Below, in pieces: positions 40,281 through 50,692 of a DNA stretch of 64,000 bases (positions within the stretch are counted from its first letter, which is position 1; the number at the start of each line of letters is the position of its first letter). Made by a program: the position numbers and the translations under genes. A model generated the notes under the pieces. That model made no database searches, had not been told where the DNA came from, and saw only the letters and a list, made by a program, of their open reading frames with translations. This DNA comes from Psychromonas sp. CD1. Its GTDB lineage: Bacteria > Pseudomonadota > Gammaproteobacteria > Enterobacterales > Psychromonadaceae. The stretch spans positions 434,001 through 498,000 of the forward strand of contig NZ_NDFH01000003.1 in NCBI RefSeq assembly GCF_002239585.1, written 5' to 3'.

Positions 40281-40312
40281 TAAAAGGCTTTTGGGTTAAC
40301 CAAGGCCTTTAA
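40281..40312 (+). terminator. Possible terminator after lpxM
   Basis: AAAGGCTTTTGG and CCAAGGCCTTT can pair around GTTAA with small bulges. The T tail is poor, so this is tentative. Confidence 0.35.
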
Positions 40313-40386
40313 ATTCATCCGTGCTCTTATGAAAGCGTAGTTTTTGTCATGATAGTCGTTATTATTTTTAATATTTAGGTGATATT

Positions 40387-41436
40387 GTGGAATTTCTTTT
40401 GGATTTTGGTCTTTTTTTAGCAAAAGCGGTGACAATTGTCGTAGCTATTTTGACACTTGTGGGTATGTTGTTTGCATTAAGTAGTAAGCAAAAAAGTAAA
40501 AAAGGAGATCTAGAGATTATAGATCTCTCGGAGCAACTTGAAGACACTAAAAAATGTCTTGAGGAACAGTTATTATCGGATGCAGAGTTAAAATCTCGTC
40601 ATAAAACGCAAAAAAAAGCAGCCAAATGTAAAAAGTCTGCAATGAAAAAAATGGCGAAAAATGGCGACTTTAAAGCTCCCGTTGCACAACTCTACGTGAT
40701 CGATTTTAAAGGCAGTATTGATGCGAAAGAGGTTGTGTCTTTACGTGAAGAAATTAGTGCCATCTTAAGCGTTGCGACAGCGCAAGATGAAGTTTTTATG
40801 CGCCTTGAAAGTGGAGGCGGTATGGTGCATGGTTATGGACTTGCAGCTTCACAGTTACAACGTTTAAAAGATAATCAGATACCTTTAACGATTGCTGTTG
40901 ATAAAGTGGCTGCGAGTGGCGGTTATATGATGGCATGTATTGCAGATAAAATAATAGCAGCCCCTTTTGCGATTCTGGGATCGATTGGTGTGATTGCACA
41001 AATACCCAATTTCAATAAATTATTAAAAAAACATGATATTGAATTTGAACAATTGACGGCGGGCCAATATAAACGCACATTAACGATGTTTGGTGAGAAT
41101 GATGATTTAGGTAGAGAAAAATTTAAGCAAGAGTTACAAGAAACACATGAGCTATTTAAACAATTTGTGAGTCAACATCGTCCTAGTTTAGATATTGAAA
41201 AAATAGCAACGGGCGAACATTGGTATGGATTACAAGCAATAGAGCGCAACTTAATTGATAAGATTCAAGTCAGTGATGATTATCTTATCAGCCAACTAGG
41301 TAAACGTCATATTGTACAAATAAAGTACAGCAAGCATAAAAAGTTAACGGAACGATTGGGCCATGCCGCGAGTTTAGCGGTCGAAAATAGTTTGCTAAAA
41401 TTAATGCAATTCAATATAAAAAATCTTATTAAGTAA
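40387..41436 (+). CDS. sohB: SohB, inner-membrane S49-family serine protease
   Basis: SohB is a signal-peptide-peptidase-like protease with a Ser/Lys dyad. The 349 residues have an N-terminal membrane segment (residues 8-32), a Lys-rich linker and the S49 domain. The nucleophile is Ser177 in DKVAASGGYMMA and the base Lys229 in GQYKRTLTMF. The start is GTG 40387 after AGGTGAT. A strong terminator follows. Confidence 0.93.
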   Translation: MEFLLDFGLFLAKAVTIVVAILTLVGMLFALSSKQKSKKGDLEIIDLSEQLEDTKKCLEEQLLSDAELKSRHKTQKKAAKCKKSAMKKMAKNGDFKAPVAQLYVIDFKGSIDAKEVVSLREEISAILSVATAQDEVFMRLESGGGMVHGYGLAASQLQRLKDNQIPLTIAVDKVAASGGYMMACIADKIIAAPFAILGSIGVIAQIPNFNKLLKKHDIEFEQLTAGQYKRTLTMFGENDDLGREKFKQELQETHELFKQFVSQHRPSLDIEKIATGEHWYGLQAIERNLIDKIQVSDDYLISQLGKRHIVQIKYSKHKKLTERLGHAASLAVENSLLKLMQFNIKNLIK

Positions 41437-41461
41437 TTGATTGTTTTTTAGACGGAAGAGG

Positions 41462-41490
41462 AGCTAAGTAGTCTTTACTTAGCTTTTTTT
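41462..41490 (+). terminator. Rho-independent terminator of sohB
   Basis: AGCTAAGTA and TACTTAGCT form a perfect nine-base stem around GTCTT, followed by TTTTTT. Confidence 0.92.
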
Positions 41491-41644
41491 ATAAAAAAAA
41501 GCCTTTATCGTAAATAAAAGTTGCTATTTTAGGGTGATTTGGATTATAAAAAAGAATTGAAGTTTATATTCACGGAAGAATAAAAAATTATATGCCCTTT
41601 GTGGTATAACCCCTCCCATTATGAACATTAGGGTTACAAGAATT

Positions 41645-44296
41645 ATGAGTAAATTTCTTGTTATTGTAGAATCACCTGCAAAAGCAAAAACCATCAATAA
41701 ATATCTTGGTAATGGTTTTATTGTAAAATCAAGTGTTGGACATATTCGAGATCTGCCAACGAGTGGTAGTGCATCGAAGAAACTTGAAGCTAAGAAAAAG
41801 AAATCTTTGGCGGGAATGACACCAGCAAAGAAAGAAAAAGAAAAAGTGAAGCGGGCGCAAGAAGCGTTGGTTACGCGTATGGGTATCGATCCTAACAACA
41901 ATTGGAAAGCTCATTATGAGATTTTACCCGGCAAAGAAAAAGTAGTTAGTGAATTACAAAAACTTGCTAAAGATGCTCCCGTTATCTATCTCGCAACCGA
42001 TTTGGATAGAGAAGGAGAAGCGATTGCTTGGCATTTACGTGAGATTTTAGGTGGCGATCCTAGCAAATATCAGCGTGTCGTTTTTAATGAAATCACAGAA
42101 AGTGCAATTCAAGAAGCATTTAAACATCCGACTGAATTAAATATAAATGGGGTTAATGCACAACAAACCCGTCGATTTTTAGATAGACTTGTTGGTTTTA
42201 TGGTGTCGCCATTACTGTGGAAAAAAGTCGCGCGAGGTCTATCTGCTGGACGTGTGCAGTCTGTTGCAGTACGTTTATTGGTTGAACGTGAACGCTTAAT
42301 CAAAGCATTTGAACCCGAGGAATATTGGGATCTTCACGCACAAACTCAAACTGCAGATAAAACCGAGTTACGCTTAGAAGTTTTTAAAGAAGATGGGAAA
42401 ACCTTTAAACCGACAACTCACATACAAACGATGCAAGCTTATGATGTATTAAAAGATGCACAATACAGGTTGTTATCACGTGAAGATAAACCGACTAAAA
42501 GTAAAGCCAGCGCTCCTTTTATTACTTCTACACTCCAACAAGCTGCCAGTACACGGTTAAGTTTTGGTGTTAAGAAAACAATGATGCTAGCCCAGCGTTT
42601 GTATGAAGGTGGGTATATTACCTATATGCGTACGGATTCTACAAATCTTAGCAAAGAAGCGGTTATCTCTGCCCGTGAATACATAGCAACTGAATTTGGT
42701 GAAGAGTATTTGCCTGAGAAGGCAGTCGTATTTGCTAGTAAATCTGGCGCTCAAGAGGCGCATGAAGCGATTAGGCCTTCAGATGTAATGCAACTCGCAG
42801 CATTATTAAATGGTGTTGATCGTGATGCCATGCGTTTATATGAGCTTATTTGGCGTCAGTTTCTCGCCTGTCAAATGCTTCCCGCGTTATATGATGCCTC
42901 GACATTAGTGGTTGAAGCGGGTAATTATCAGCTACGCGCTAAAGGTCGTACTTTACGCTTTGCAGGCTGGACAAAAGCGCAACCTGTTGCAAAAAGTAAA
43001 GTGGATGATGTGCATTTGCCAGATATACAATTAGGCGCTATTTTAAATCTAATTGAACTTGATCCTAAACAACATTTTACTAAGCCTGCAGCGCGCTTTA
43101 CGGAAGCTGCATTAGTGAAAGAATTAGAGAAAAAAGGCATTGGACGTCCATCTACGTATGCAAGTATCATTTCTACCATACAAGACAGAGGCTATGTAAA
43201 AGTCGATAAACGTCGTTTTTATGCCGTGAAAATGGGCGAAATTGTCAGTGACCGATTAAGTGAAAATTTTGTTGAGTTAATGAGTTATGATTTTACTGCG
43301 CAAATGGAAGCGAATTTAGATGCCATTGCGGAAGGTAAAATGAACTGGAAAAAAGAGTTAGATCGTTTTTACAAAGATTTAACCTCTTTACTTGATAAGG
43401 CAACTCTACCTGAAGAAGAAGGTGGGATGCGTCTTAATGAGCCCGTTGAGATACCGGAAGTACATTGCCCTACCTGCGATCGTCCTATGGGTATTCGCAC
43501 CGCTTCAACGGGTGTTTTCTTAGGGTGTTCGGGTTATACATTACCTCCTAAAGAACGTTGTAAGACAACCATTAATTTAGTTGATGGTGACGATGTCGAA
43601 GATCTAATACTCTCTGAAGATGCGGAAACGGTTGCATTAATGGCCAAAAAACGCTGTCCTAAATGTAATATGGCAATGGATAGTTACCTTATTGATGAAC
43701 AACGCAAATTACATGTTTGCGGTAATAATCCCTTATGTGACGGCCATGAAGTCGAAATGGGAGAGTTTAAAATTAAAGGTTATGATGGACCTTTAGTTGA
43801 ATGTGATAAGTGTGGCCATGATATGCAGCTTAAAGATGGTCGTTTTGGCAAGTACATGGGATGTACTAACGAAGAGTGTAAAAATACGCGTAAAATTTTA
43901 CGTAGTGGCGAAGTCGCACCCCCGAAAGAAGATCCTGTGCACTTAAAAGAGTTAGGTTGTGAACAAAGCGATGCTTACTTTATTTTACGCGATGGTGCGT
44001 CGGGAATTTTCTTGGCTGCAAATACATTCCCTCGCTCTCGTGAAACACGCGCACCTAAAGTCGTTGAACTGGCGCGCTTTAGAGAGCGGATTTCCCCTAA
44101 GTTTTATTATTTGGCGGATGCGCCACAAAAGGATCCTGAGGGTAACCTTGCTGTTATTCGTTACAGTCGCAAAAATAAAGAGCAATATGTGATGACTGAA
44201 ATTGATAAAAAAGCAACGGGCTGGACCGCTAAATATATAAAAGACCAGTGGATTGAAGAACAAACGAAAAAACGCACGTTAAAGAAAAAAAAATAA
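41645..44296 (+). CDS. topA: DNA topoisomerase I
   Basis: TopA relaxes negative supercoils by single-strand passage. From ATG 41645 it has 883 residues. The toprim domain begins [20 protein letters not shown] and carries [13 protein letters not shown]. The active-site Tyr is at about 327 in [15 protein letters not shown]. Zinc-ribbon repeats ([25 protein letters not shown] with paired Cys) follow, then a basic tail. ATG 41621 is also in frame, but homologues start at this second Met. Confidence 0.96.
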   Translation: MSKFLVIVESPAKAKTINKYLGNGFIVKSSVGHIRDLPTSGSASKKLEAKKKKSLAGMTPAKKEKEKVKRAQEALVTRMGIDPNNNWKAHYEILPGKEKVVSELQKLAKDAPVIYLATDLDREGEAIAWHLREILGGDPSKYQRVVFNEITESAIQEAFKHPTELNINGVNAQQTRRFLDRLVGFMVSPLLWKKVARGLSAGRVQSVAVRLLVERERLIKAFEPEEYWDLHAQTQTADKTELRLEVFKEDGKTFKPTTHIQTMQAYDVLKDAQYRLLSREDKPTKSKASAPFITSTLQQAASTRLSFGVKKTMMLAQRLYEGGYITYMRTDSTNLSKEAVISAREYIATEFGEEYLPEKAVVFASKSGAQEAHEAIRPSDVMQLAALLNGVDRDAMRLYELIWRQFLACQMLPALYDASTLVVEAGNYQLRAKGRTLRFAGWTKAQPVAKSKVDDVHLPDIQLGAILNLIELDPKQHFTKPAARFTEAALVKELEKKGIGRPSTYASIISTIQDRGYVKVDKRRFYAVKMGEIVSDRLSENFVELMSYDFTAQMEANLDAIAEGKMNWKKELDRFYKDLTSLLDKATLPEEEGGMRLNEPVEIPEVHCPTCDRPMGIRTASTGVFLGCSGYTLPPKERCKTTINLVDGDDVEDLILSEDAETVALMAKKRCPKCNMAMDSYLIDEQRKLHVCGNNPLCDGHEVEMGEFKIKGYDGPLVECDKCGHDMQLKDGRFGKYMGCTNEECKNTRKILRSGEVAPPKEDPVHLKELGCEQSDAYFILRDGASGIFLAANTFPRSRETRAPKVVELARFRERISPKFYYLADAPQKDPEGNLAVIRYSRKNKEQYVMTEIDKKATGWTAKYIKDQWIEEQTKKRTLKKKK

Positions 44297-44310
44297 GTCT
44301 AAAAAAACAA

Positions 44311-44349
44311 AAAGTATAAAGGGTAATAAACAATGACTCTTTATACTTT
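44311..44349 (+). terminator. Possible terminator after topA
   Basis: AAGTATAAAG and CTTTATACTT form a perfect ten-base stem with a rather long 17-base loop, followed by TT. The large loop lowers confidence. Confidence 0.4.
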
Positions 44350-45204
44350 TACTCCTCTATATTCAATCTACCATCCTACTTTTGGCACAAACTTGACGAA
44401 CAAATGAAATTGTTAATGATTTCTCGAAGCATCAATAACATAAGCATCCATTTTTCAGCGCATCATTAAGCCTCAGATAGATGATAAGTTCCCATTTAAT
44501 AAGCACCTGATTTTTTTATAATTAACAGGTATAAAAATGACACTAGAAGCTATATAAATGTCACCTTTAAATGATAATGTTGAATTTAACACAACAAAAA
44601 GTCATTATTATGTTAAAACTATTTTATAGGTCACATTTATCGAACTCTCAGATCGTTATAATTTATCCAATTAATAGAAATAAAATTTACTCTGCTTATA
44701 AAAACATATAGTGCGTCTATGGCTCTCATTGTGGGATCGTAGTACATGATTGAGTGATCTATCAAAGTCAATAGTTACAATTACGCACCAGTAAGATAGA
44801 TAGGTTCATCTGCGAAAAATTACGTTCATCAACTTTAAATGTCTAAAAAATAAATCTGAATACATGCTCGCTTAAATATTGATGACTGTACGTTAAATAT
44901 GTTATTGAGATATTTAACGCTAGCATTCTTAATTATAAAATAAAAAGATCAGTCATCGCTTTATAGAGTGGGCTAGAAACACGTTAAATCTAATCGTGTT
45001 ATCACGATTAAGCTCCTTTGGTTTTTTTGTTAAAACATTTGGTACGCCAGAACTGTTTATCTTAAAAGAAAATTTTTTGAAGGGAACCCCAATTTCAGAA
45101 CAGAATCGATATCGCTATTTAAAGTAATGAAATAAGCAATTGAACATTAGTTATTACACTTTGTTTAACGGCTCCGTTATCATCAAACCAATTGGAGTAT
45201 TGAA
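44350..45204. other. Long non-coding region with inverted repeats
   Basis: About 850 bases of AT-rich sequence without a credible gene. Two clean inverted repeats stand out: CGTTAAATAT...ATATTTAACG at 44891-44919 and TAATCGTG-TTAT-CACGATTA at 44991-45010. The second is followed shortly by a T-rich tract. They could be terminators, protein sites or debris of mobile DNA; I cannot decide. The promoter of the following symporter gene should be near the right end. Confidence 0.4.
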
Positions 45205-45849
45205 ATGTGGAAGAAGTTAGAACCTTATAAATCATCAATAATATTGTTATCCGCTTTGGTTATAGGAGGGGTGATAGGGATTAATTTTCCTGATTTAGCC
45301 CTTAAATTAAAACCGATAGGGAAGATATTTTTAAATCTTCTCTTCATGATCATTGTACCGTTAGTAAGTGTGAGTGTTATGTCCTCGATAGCCAGTATGA
45401 CGGACCTAAATAAATTAGGAAAAATATTAGGCATAATCATGACTGTTTCAATTATTATGGCAATAATTCCTGCAGTTGGCATCATAGGTTTAGCATCAAT
45501 CTTTGATCCTGCACAAGGCGTGACATTAGCATTAGCCCAAGACTTTACAACCGAAGCGGGGACCATGGATTTTGCCAACATGCTAACAACCAATGATTTT
45601 GTTGGTTTGTTATCTAAATCTAATATTTTAGCTCTTATTGTTATGTCCATTATTACTGGAATTGCGATTGGTCAGTCAGGTGAAAGTGGTAAAAAAATCA
45701 CCGAACTTCTTAGCAACCTAAACGAAGTTATCATGAAAGTTGTTTCTATTATCATGATAGCTGCCCCTATTGGCCTAGGCTCATATTTCGCATCAACAAT
45801 GGCAAGTCAAGATCCTGAATTGTTAGTAACTTTTGCTAGAGGGATATGA
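45205..45849 (+). pseudogene. Dicarboxylate/amino acid:cation symporter (DAACS), N-terminal half only
   Basis: The 214 residues are the N-terminal half of a DAACS (GltP/DctA/SstT-like) sodium- or proton-coupled symporter, normally over 400 residues. The opening hydrophobic helices, NLLFMIIVPLVSVSVMSSIA and the AAPIGLGSYFA helix region are present. The substrate-binding re-entrant hairpins of the C-terminal half are missing. The frame ends at TGA 45847-45849, exactly where a cystathionine lyase C-terminus begins in another frame, so the gene is truncated by a junction and should be non-functional. Confidence 0.85.
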
Positions 45850-46009
45850 GTCCTTAGTTCTGGCAAACCAACCTGAAGAAATTGATGCAATTCGCCCAGC
45901 TGGCGGTATAGATTTTTCTGGTACGTTAATACGTTTACACATTGGCTTAGAAGATGCTGATGATTTAATTGACGACCTTATTGCTGGTTTTGAGCGTATT
46001 GCGCTTTAA
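45842..46009 (+). pseudogene. metC: Cystathionine beta-lyase-type C-terminal remnant
   Basis: From about 45842 the second frame reads [20 protein letters not shown] and later [20 protein letters not shown] before TAA 46007-46009. This 55-codon piece is the C-terminus of a Cys/Met-metabolism PLP enzyme, where GxLIRxHIGLEDxDDLIxDL is the classic ending, and MetC is the best guess. Nothing of the PLP-binding part precedes it; the symporter half-gene does instead. It is therefore the far side of a rearrangement or chimeric join. Confidence 0.85.
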
Positions 46010-46557
46010 TATTCAGTTCTCATCTAGAGTTTTTATGATTGACTGAACGTTTTTGAAAAATCCTCAGTGAGGAAGCTCTAAATATGCTTTTTACAATGTT
46101 TGCCTAAATGAAATTGCGATTATTTAGGCTCATTTTCGTATGGACCGTGGCGGTGCCGTAGTTAAAGTTTACCGTGATACAACGTCAAGCATATCAAGTA
46201 ACAATAAAGTGTAAACACAAAGGTCACGTCGCTGATAATGTAATATTTTGATATTTGCAAAGGACGGATCGGTTGCTCTATCTCGAAACGTATAAAACAA
46301 CGGCTTTCATGAGTCATCTCTGTGCGGGTTTAGATAATGCGGAGGAAGAATCATTTTTAGTGGCTTAGCATGTATTTCAACCTTTATCTATGATGGGCGA
46401 TTTAATGCAACTAGTTGATTGATAAATAAAGTAAAGGTTTGATTATTTTACATAGGTATAAAGCTGTTTTTAATTTATTGTTCTCTAAAAATATTTCATT
46501 GCTCTCTTTTTATCTGATATTATCCTCGGTATAATTGAGAATTTTAGGATTGTAGTA
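46010..46557. other. Intergenic region with possible decayed coding sequence
   Basis: Some plus-strand stretches read like protein but are interrupted: MDRGGAVVKVYRDTTSS from about 46140, and LETYKTTAFMSHLCAGLDNA from about 46280, which continues into EEESFLVA before a stop. They are in broken frames with stops between them. I cannot name a family. A second reading is that this is simply non-coding DNA. No promoter for truA was identified with confidence. Confidence 0.3.
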
Positions 46558-47343
46558 ATGCGTATAGCACTTGGTATTGAATATGATGGGACTGCATATT
46601 ATGGTTGGCAGCGCCAAAAAGATGTTATTTCAGTACAAGAAGAGCTTGAAAAAGCACTTTCTCTTGTGGCAAATCATCCTGTAAAATTGCATTGTGCAGG
46701 TCGCACTGATGCGGGTGTACATGGCACGGGACAAGTAATACATTTTGATACGCATGCTATTCGCCAAAATGTGGCGTGGACATTGGGCGTGAATGCCAAC
46801 TTGCCAAAAGATATTAGCGTGCGTTGGTGTAAATTAGTGGATGAAAACTTTCATGCGCGTTTTAGTGCGACAGCGCGTCGCTATCGCTATATTATTTACA
46901 ATAATGCATTCCGCCCGGGTATACTCAATACTGGATTGAGCCATTATCATTATGCGCTGGACGCAGATAGAATGCATCAAGCAGGGCAATTTCTTGTAGG
47001 TAAACATGATTTCACATCATTTAGAGCCTTACATTGCCAAGCAAATAATCCAATTAGAACGATTCAATATTTAAAAGTAACACGACGTGATGATTTTATT
47101 ATTATTGATATTAAAGCAAATGCTTTTTTACATCATATGGTGCGCAACATTGCGGGTAGTTTAATTGAAATAGGTCGTGGCAATCAAAATATTGAGTGGC
47201 TAATGACGTTATTAGAGTATAAAAATCGTGCTCGCGCAGCCGCTACGGCAAAACCTGGAGGTTTATATTTTGTTGAAGTGGAATATCCCGCTCAATATGA
47301 ATTGCCTCGTCCTGCATTAGGCCCTTTATTTTTAGAGATGTAA
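46558..47343 (+). CDS. truA: tRNA pseudouridine(38-40) synthase
   Basis: TruA converts uridines 38-40 in the anticodon arm of many tRNAs to pseudouridine. The 261 residues have the catalytic Asp at about 51 in [15 protein letters not shown], and RYRYIIYN and [17 protein letters not shown] as expected. It is followed two bases later by folC. In E. coli truA belongs to usg-truA-dedA, with accD-folC-dedD nearby; here those intermediate genes are absent. Confidence 0.96.
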   Translation: MRIALGIEYDGTAYYGWQRQKDVISVQEELEKALSLVANHPVKLHCAGRTDAGVHGTGQVIHFDTHAIRQNVAWTLGVNANLPKDISVRWCKLVDENFHARFSATARRYRYIIYNNAFRPGILNTGLSHYHYALDADRMHQAGQFLVGKHDFTSFRALHCQANNPIRTIQYLKVTRRDDFIIIDIKANAFLHHMVRNIAGSLIEIGRGNQNIEWLMTLLEYKNRARAAATAKPGGLYFVEVEYPAQYELPRPALGPLFLEM

Positions 47344-47345
47344 GT

Positions 47346-48608
47346 ATGCAAAAAAACTTAACGCAGTGGCTTAAATATATTACGGAATTACATCCTTGTG
47401 AAATAGAATTAGGCCTTGATCGTATTACACAAGTGGGCAAACGCCTCGGCGTGATAAACTTTGATGCGCAAATCATTACCGTTGCGGGAACGAATGGTAA
47501 AGGCACTACCTGCGCTTTTTTAGAAGAGATATTAATCCAAGCGGGTTACAAGGTTGGCGTTTATAGTTCGCCACATATTTTATCTTATACGGAGCGTTTA
47601 CGTATTACACAGAACGAGTTAAGTGCACAAGCGCATTGTCTTGCTTTTGAGCAGGTTGAGGCGTATCGAGGTTTAATTTCATTAAGTTATTTTGAATACA
47701 TTACATTAGCGTGTTTGATTTTACTTAAAAATGCGCACTGTGATTTTATTCTTCTTGAAGTTGGTCTAGGTGGCCGTTTAGATGCGACTAATATGGTGCA
47801 ATCCGATATTAGCGTTATCACTACCATTGCGCTTGATCATATCGATTTACTTGGAGATAGTCGTGAAAAGATAGGTTTTGAAAAAGCCGGTGTTTTCAGA
47901 GCGAATAAGATAGCGATTTGTGGAGAGTTAGAGCCTCCACAATCTTTACGTGCGCATGCAAAAAAAACAGGTACAAAAATTCGCTATGCAGGTAAGGACT
48001 TCTCGTACTTAGAAACACAAAATAGTTGGCAGTGGTCAGGTAAGTCAACACTGATAGATTTAGAGAAAACATTAATGCCTATACAAAATGCAAGTACGGC
48101 ATTGGCCGTAATAGAAGCATTAGATATTAATATTAATGAAAATGTTTTACGTAAAGCGATAGCAAAAGCACATCTTGCGGGCCGATTACAACGCGTAGCG
48201 CGGGACTCAAAGATAGAAACGTATTTAGATGTTGCGCATAATCCTCAATCCTCTTTGTATTTAAGTACACAATTACAACGCATCGCTAATAATAAATCAA
48301 CGGAATGTCGTATTTTTGCTATCATTGGTATGCTTGAAGATAAAGATATTATTGGGACCTTTGATGCACTTAATGTGCAACTCTATGAACTGAACTTAAT
48401 ATCATTATCTTGCCCTCGAGGTGCATCAGCGAAGACCTTATTAAATAAGTGTAAACAAAGCCAACGACAATATGCGAATGTAAATTGTTATGAAAATATT
48501 GAACTGGCCTATCAAAGCGTGTTAAAAAGAGCACGTAATACTGATATTATTATTATTTTCGGATCTTTTTATACTGTTTCCGATTTTTTAACTTATATGC
48601 AAGGATAA
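47346..48608 (+). CDS. folC: Bifunctional dihydrofolate synthase / folylpolyglutamate synthase
   Basis: FolC adds glutamate to dihydropteroate and to folates. It is a Mur-ligase-like enzyme of 420 residues. The P-loop VAGTNGKGTTCAFLEE is near residue 45, with LEVGLGGRLDATNMV and TIALDHIDLLGDSREKIG later. DVAHNPQS marks the C-terminal domain. It lies directly after truA and three bases before dedD, so a truA-folC-dedD transcript is likely. Confidence 0.96.
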   Translation: MQKNLTQWLKYITELHPCEIELGLDRITQVGKRLGVINFDAQIITVAGTNGKGTTCAFLEEILIQAGYKVGVYSSPHILSYTERLRITQNELSAQAHCLAFEQVEAYRGLISLSYFEYITLACLILLKNAHCDFILLEVGLGGRLDATNMVQSDISVITTIALDHIDLLGDSREKIGFEKAGVFRANKIAICGELEPPQSLRAHAKKTGTKIRYAGKDFSYLETQNSWQWSGKSTLIDLEKTLMPIQNASTALAVIEALDININENVLRKAIAKAHLAGRLQRVARDSKIETYLDVAHNPQSSLYLSTQLQRIANNKSTECRIFAIIGMLEDKDIIGTFDALNVQLYELNLISLSCPRGASAKTLLNKCKQSQRQYANVNCYENIELAYQSVLKRARNTDIIIIFGSFYTVSDFLTYMQG

Positions 48609-48611
48609 TTT

Positions 48612-48860
48612 GTGGCATCTCAGTTTAAAAACAGACTCGTTGGGGTCACGATTTTGGTTGCTTTGGTTGTTATATTTTTACCTTCGATTATAGATGGTGA
48701 AAAAATAACCTATGAGGATGAATTTGTATCAACTCCAATTAAACCTCAACTTAAAATGCATCGCCAAGAGCAAACTACGTTAAATACAAATAGGCCAGAA
48801 GAGACGGCTGCGCAGAATAATAATGGTCAATGGAAAATAGAACAAATAGCGCAACCTTAG
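48612..48860 (+). pseudogene. dedD: DedD, truncated before the SPOR domain
   Basis: DedD is a division-septum protein with one membrane anchor and a C-terminal peptidoglycan-binding SPOR domain. These 82 residues start as DedD does (ASQFKNRLVGVTILVALVVI, then FLPSIIDGEK) but stop in the Gln/Asn-rich linker, far short of the about 220 residues of E. coli. No SPOR-like sequence is found in any frame in the next 260 bases. Its location after folC supports the name. It is probably non-functional for septal binding. Confidence 0.75.
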
Positions 48861-49121
48861 ACTTTATATTAATTCCAGAGTGATGATAATTGAATTTTTC
48901 AAGGGGTTTTATCACGGGCAAGATAGACCAATGAATTACTGGAAATAGGAGAAGTAATTCGTTAAAGAATGATGCATGCAGGGCGCATCTCAATATATAA
49001 GTATTATCAACCAATTTGAACAGAAGTAGAATTGAAACATATATTAATATTATGGCGCGGAAATTTGAGCGCAATAATACCGGAAAAAATTCATTAACTA
49101 TCTAAAGAAAGGCGTGTATTT
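48861..49121. other. Gap where the dedD 3' end and cvpA would be expected
   Basis: In many gammaproteobacteria dedD is followed by cvpA and then purF. Here only 261 bases separate truncated dedD from purF and no cvpA is present. One short frame (MIIEFFKGFYHGQDRPMNYW, about 21 codons from 48883) looks protein-like, but I cannot assign it. Confidence 0.4.
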
Positions 49122-50636
49122 ATGTGTGGAATTGTTGGTATTGTCGGCTCTACTCCAGTTAATCAGAGTATATATGATGCATTAACGGTATTACAACATA
49201 GGGGCCAAGATGCAGCGGGAATCGTCACTGTTTCGGGCAATAATTTTAAACAACGTAAGGCAAATGGCTTAGTCAAAGATGTTTTCGGCTCGAAACATAT
49301 GCGACGCTTACAAGGTAATATTGGCATTGGGCATGTACGTTATCCGACTGCGGGTTGTGCGAGTGCTGCAGAAGCTCAACCTTTTTATGTTAACTCTCCT
49401 TGGGGATTATGTTTAGCACACAACGGTAATTTAACCAATGCGTGTGAATTACGTGAGACTTTACGTCTTTCTCGCCGTCATCTTAATACTACCTCAGATT
49501 CTGAGATTTTATTGAATATTTTCGCTGCTGAATTAGATAACTTTCCCGATGACAGTCTTAGTCCTGAAAAAATATTCAGTGCGGTCAGTGAGCTGCATAA
49601 AAAAGTAAGAGGCGCCTATGCCGTTGTATCTTTAATGATTGGTCATGGCATGATTGCTTTTCGCGACCCACATGGGATCCGTCCTTTAGTATTAGGCTCT
49701 CGTAAAACAGAAGAAGGCGATATTGAATATATCGTTGCGTCTGAAAGTGTCGGATTAGACACTATTGGTTTTGAAGTGATTAGAGATGTTGAGCCTGGAG
49801 AAGCCATTTATATTACAGAAGATCGTCAATTATTTAGTAAAAAGTGTGCCCCACAAAGTACTCTACATCCTTGTATCTTTGAATATGTGTATTTAGCTCG
49901 TCCTGATTCTAAATTAAACGGTATTTCAGTGTATGAAGCGCGCCTTGAAATGGGTCGGAAACTCGGAGCTAAAATAAAACGTGAATGGCAAGATATTGAA
50001 ATTGATGTTGTTATTCCTATTCCTGAGACGTCGAATGAAATTGCGCATCAAATCGCTAATGAGCTAGATTTACCATACCGACAAGGTTTTGTAAAAAATC
50101 GCTATATTGGGCGTACTTTTATTATGCCGGGACAAACTCAGCGTCGTAAATCAGTACGTCGTAAATTAAATGCAATTACTGCTGAGTTTAAAGGTAAGTC
50201 GGTGTTATTAGTGGACGATTCTATTGTGCGAGGTACAACCTCGGAGCAAATTGTTGAAATGGTACGTGAAGCTGGTGCTAAAAAGGTTTATTTTGCCTCT
50301 GCCGCGCCTCAGATTTGTTACCCTAATGTTTATGGTATCGATATGCCAGATGTTAATGACTTAATTGCTTATAATCGTACAGTTGAACAAATTAGTGATT
50401 GTATTGGTTCAGATAAATTGATTTATCAAGATCTAAAGGATTTAAAAGACGCTGTAAAAAAACAAAATCCAAACGTTGATGGTTTTGAATGTTCAGTTTT
50501 TGATGGGTATTATATTACCGAAGATATTGATCAAGCTTATTTTGATAGATTAGTGATATTACGCAAAGAGCAACTCGATAATGGCAGTGAAAATAAAGAA
50601 GAGACTACTTGCTTAGAAATGTATAATGGAGCTTAG
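49122..50636 (+). CDS. purF: Amidophosphoribosyltransferase
   Basis: PurF makes 5-phosphoribosylamine from PRPP and glutamine, the first step of purine synthesis. The protein starts [10 protein letters not shown], so Cys2 becomes the N-terminal nucleophile of the glutaminase domain. [13 protein letters not shown] belongs to the same domain. The PRPP loop [16 protein letters not shown] is near residue 363. The 504 residues match E. coli (505). A bidirectional terminator follows. Confidence 0.96.
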   Translation: MCGIVGIVGSTPVNQSIYDALTVLQHRGQDAAGIVTVSGNNFKQRKANGLVKDVFGSKHMRRLQGNIGIGHVRYPTAGCASAAEAQPFYVNSPWGLCLAHNGNLTNACELRETLRLSRRHLNTTSDSEILLNIFAAELDNFPDDSLSPEKIFSAVSELHKKVRGAYAVVSLMIGHGMIAFRDPHGIRPLVLGSRKTEEGDIEYIVASESVGLDTIGFEVIRDVEPGEAIYITEDRQLFSKKCAPQSTLHPCIFEYVYLARPDSKLNGISVYEARLEMGRKLGAKIKREWQDIEIDVVIPIPETSNEIAHQIANELDLPYRQGFVKNRYIGRTFIMPGQTQRRKSVRRKLNAITAEFKGKSVLLVDDSIVRGTTSEQIVEMVREAGAKKVYFASAAPQICYPNVYGIDMPDVNDLIAYNRTVEQISDCIGSDKLIYQDLKDLKDAVKKQNPNVDGFECSVFDGYYITEDIDQAYFDRLVILRKEQLDNGSENKEETTCLEMYNGA

Positions 50637-50653
50637 TTACATTATTTGTTAGT

Positions 50654-50683
50654 AAAAAACCACGTAAATAACGTGGTTTTTTT
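50654..50683. terminator. Bidirectional terminator between purF and asnS
   Basis: AAAAAACCACGT and ACGTGGTTTTTT form a long perfect stem around AAATA, with A and T runs on either side. It serves purF rightward and asnS leftward. Confidence 0.93.
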
Positions 50684-50692
50684 GTTTTAGGA

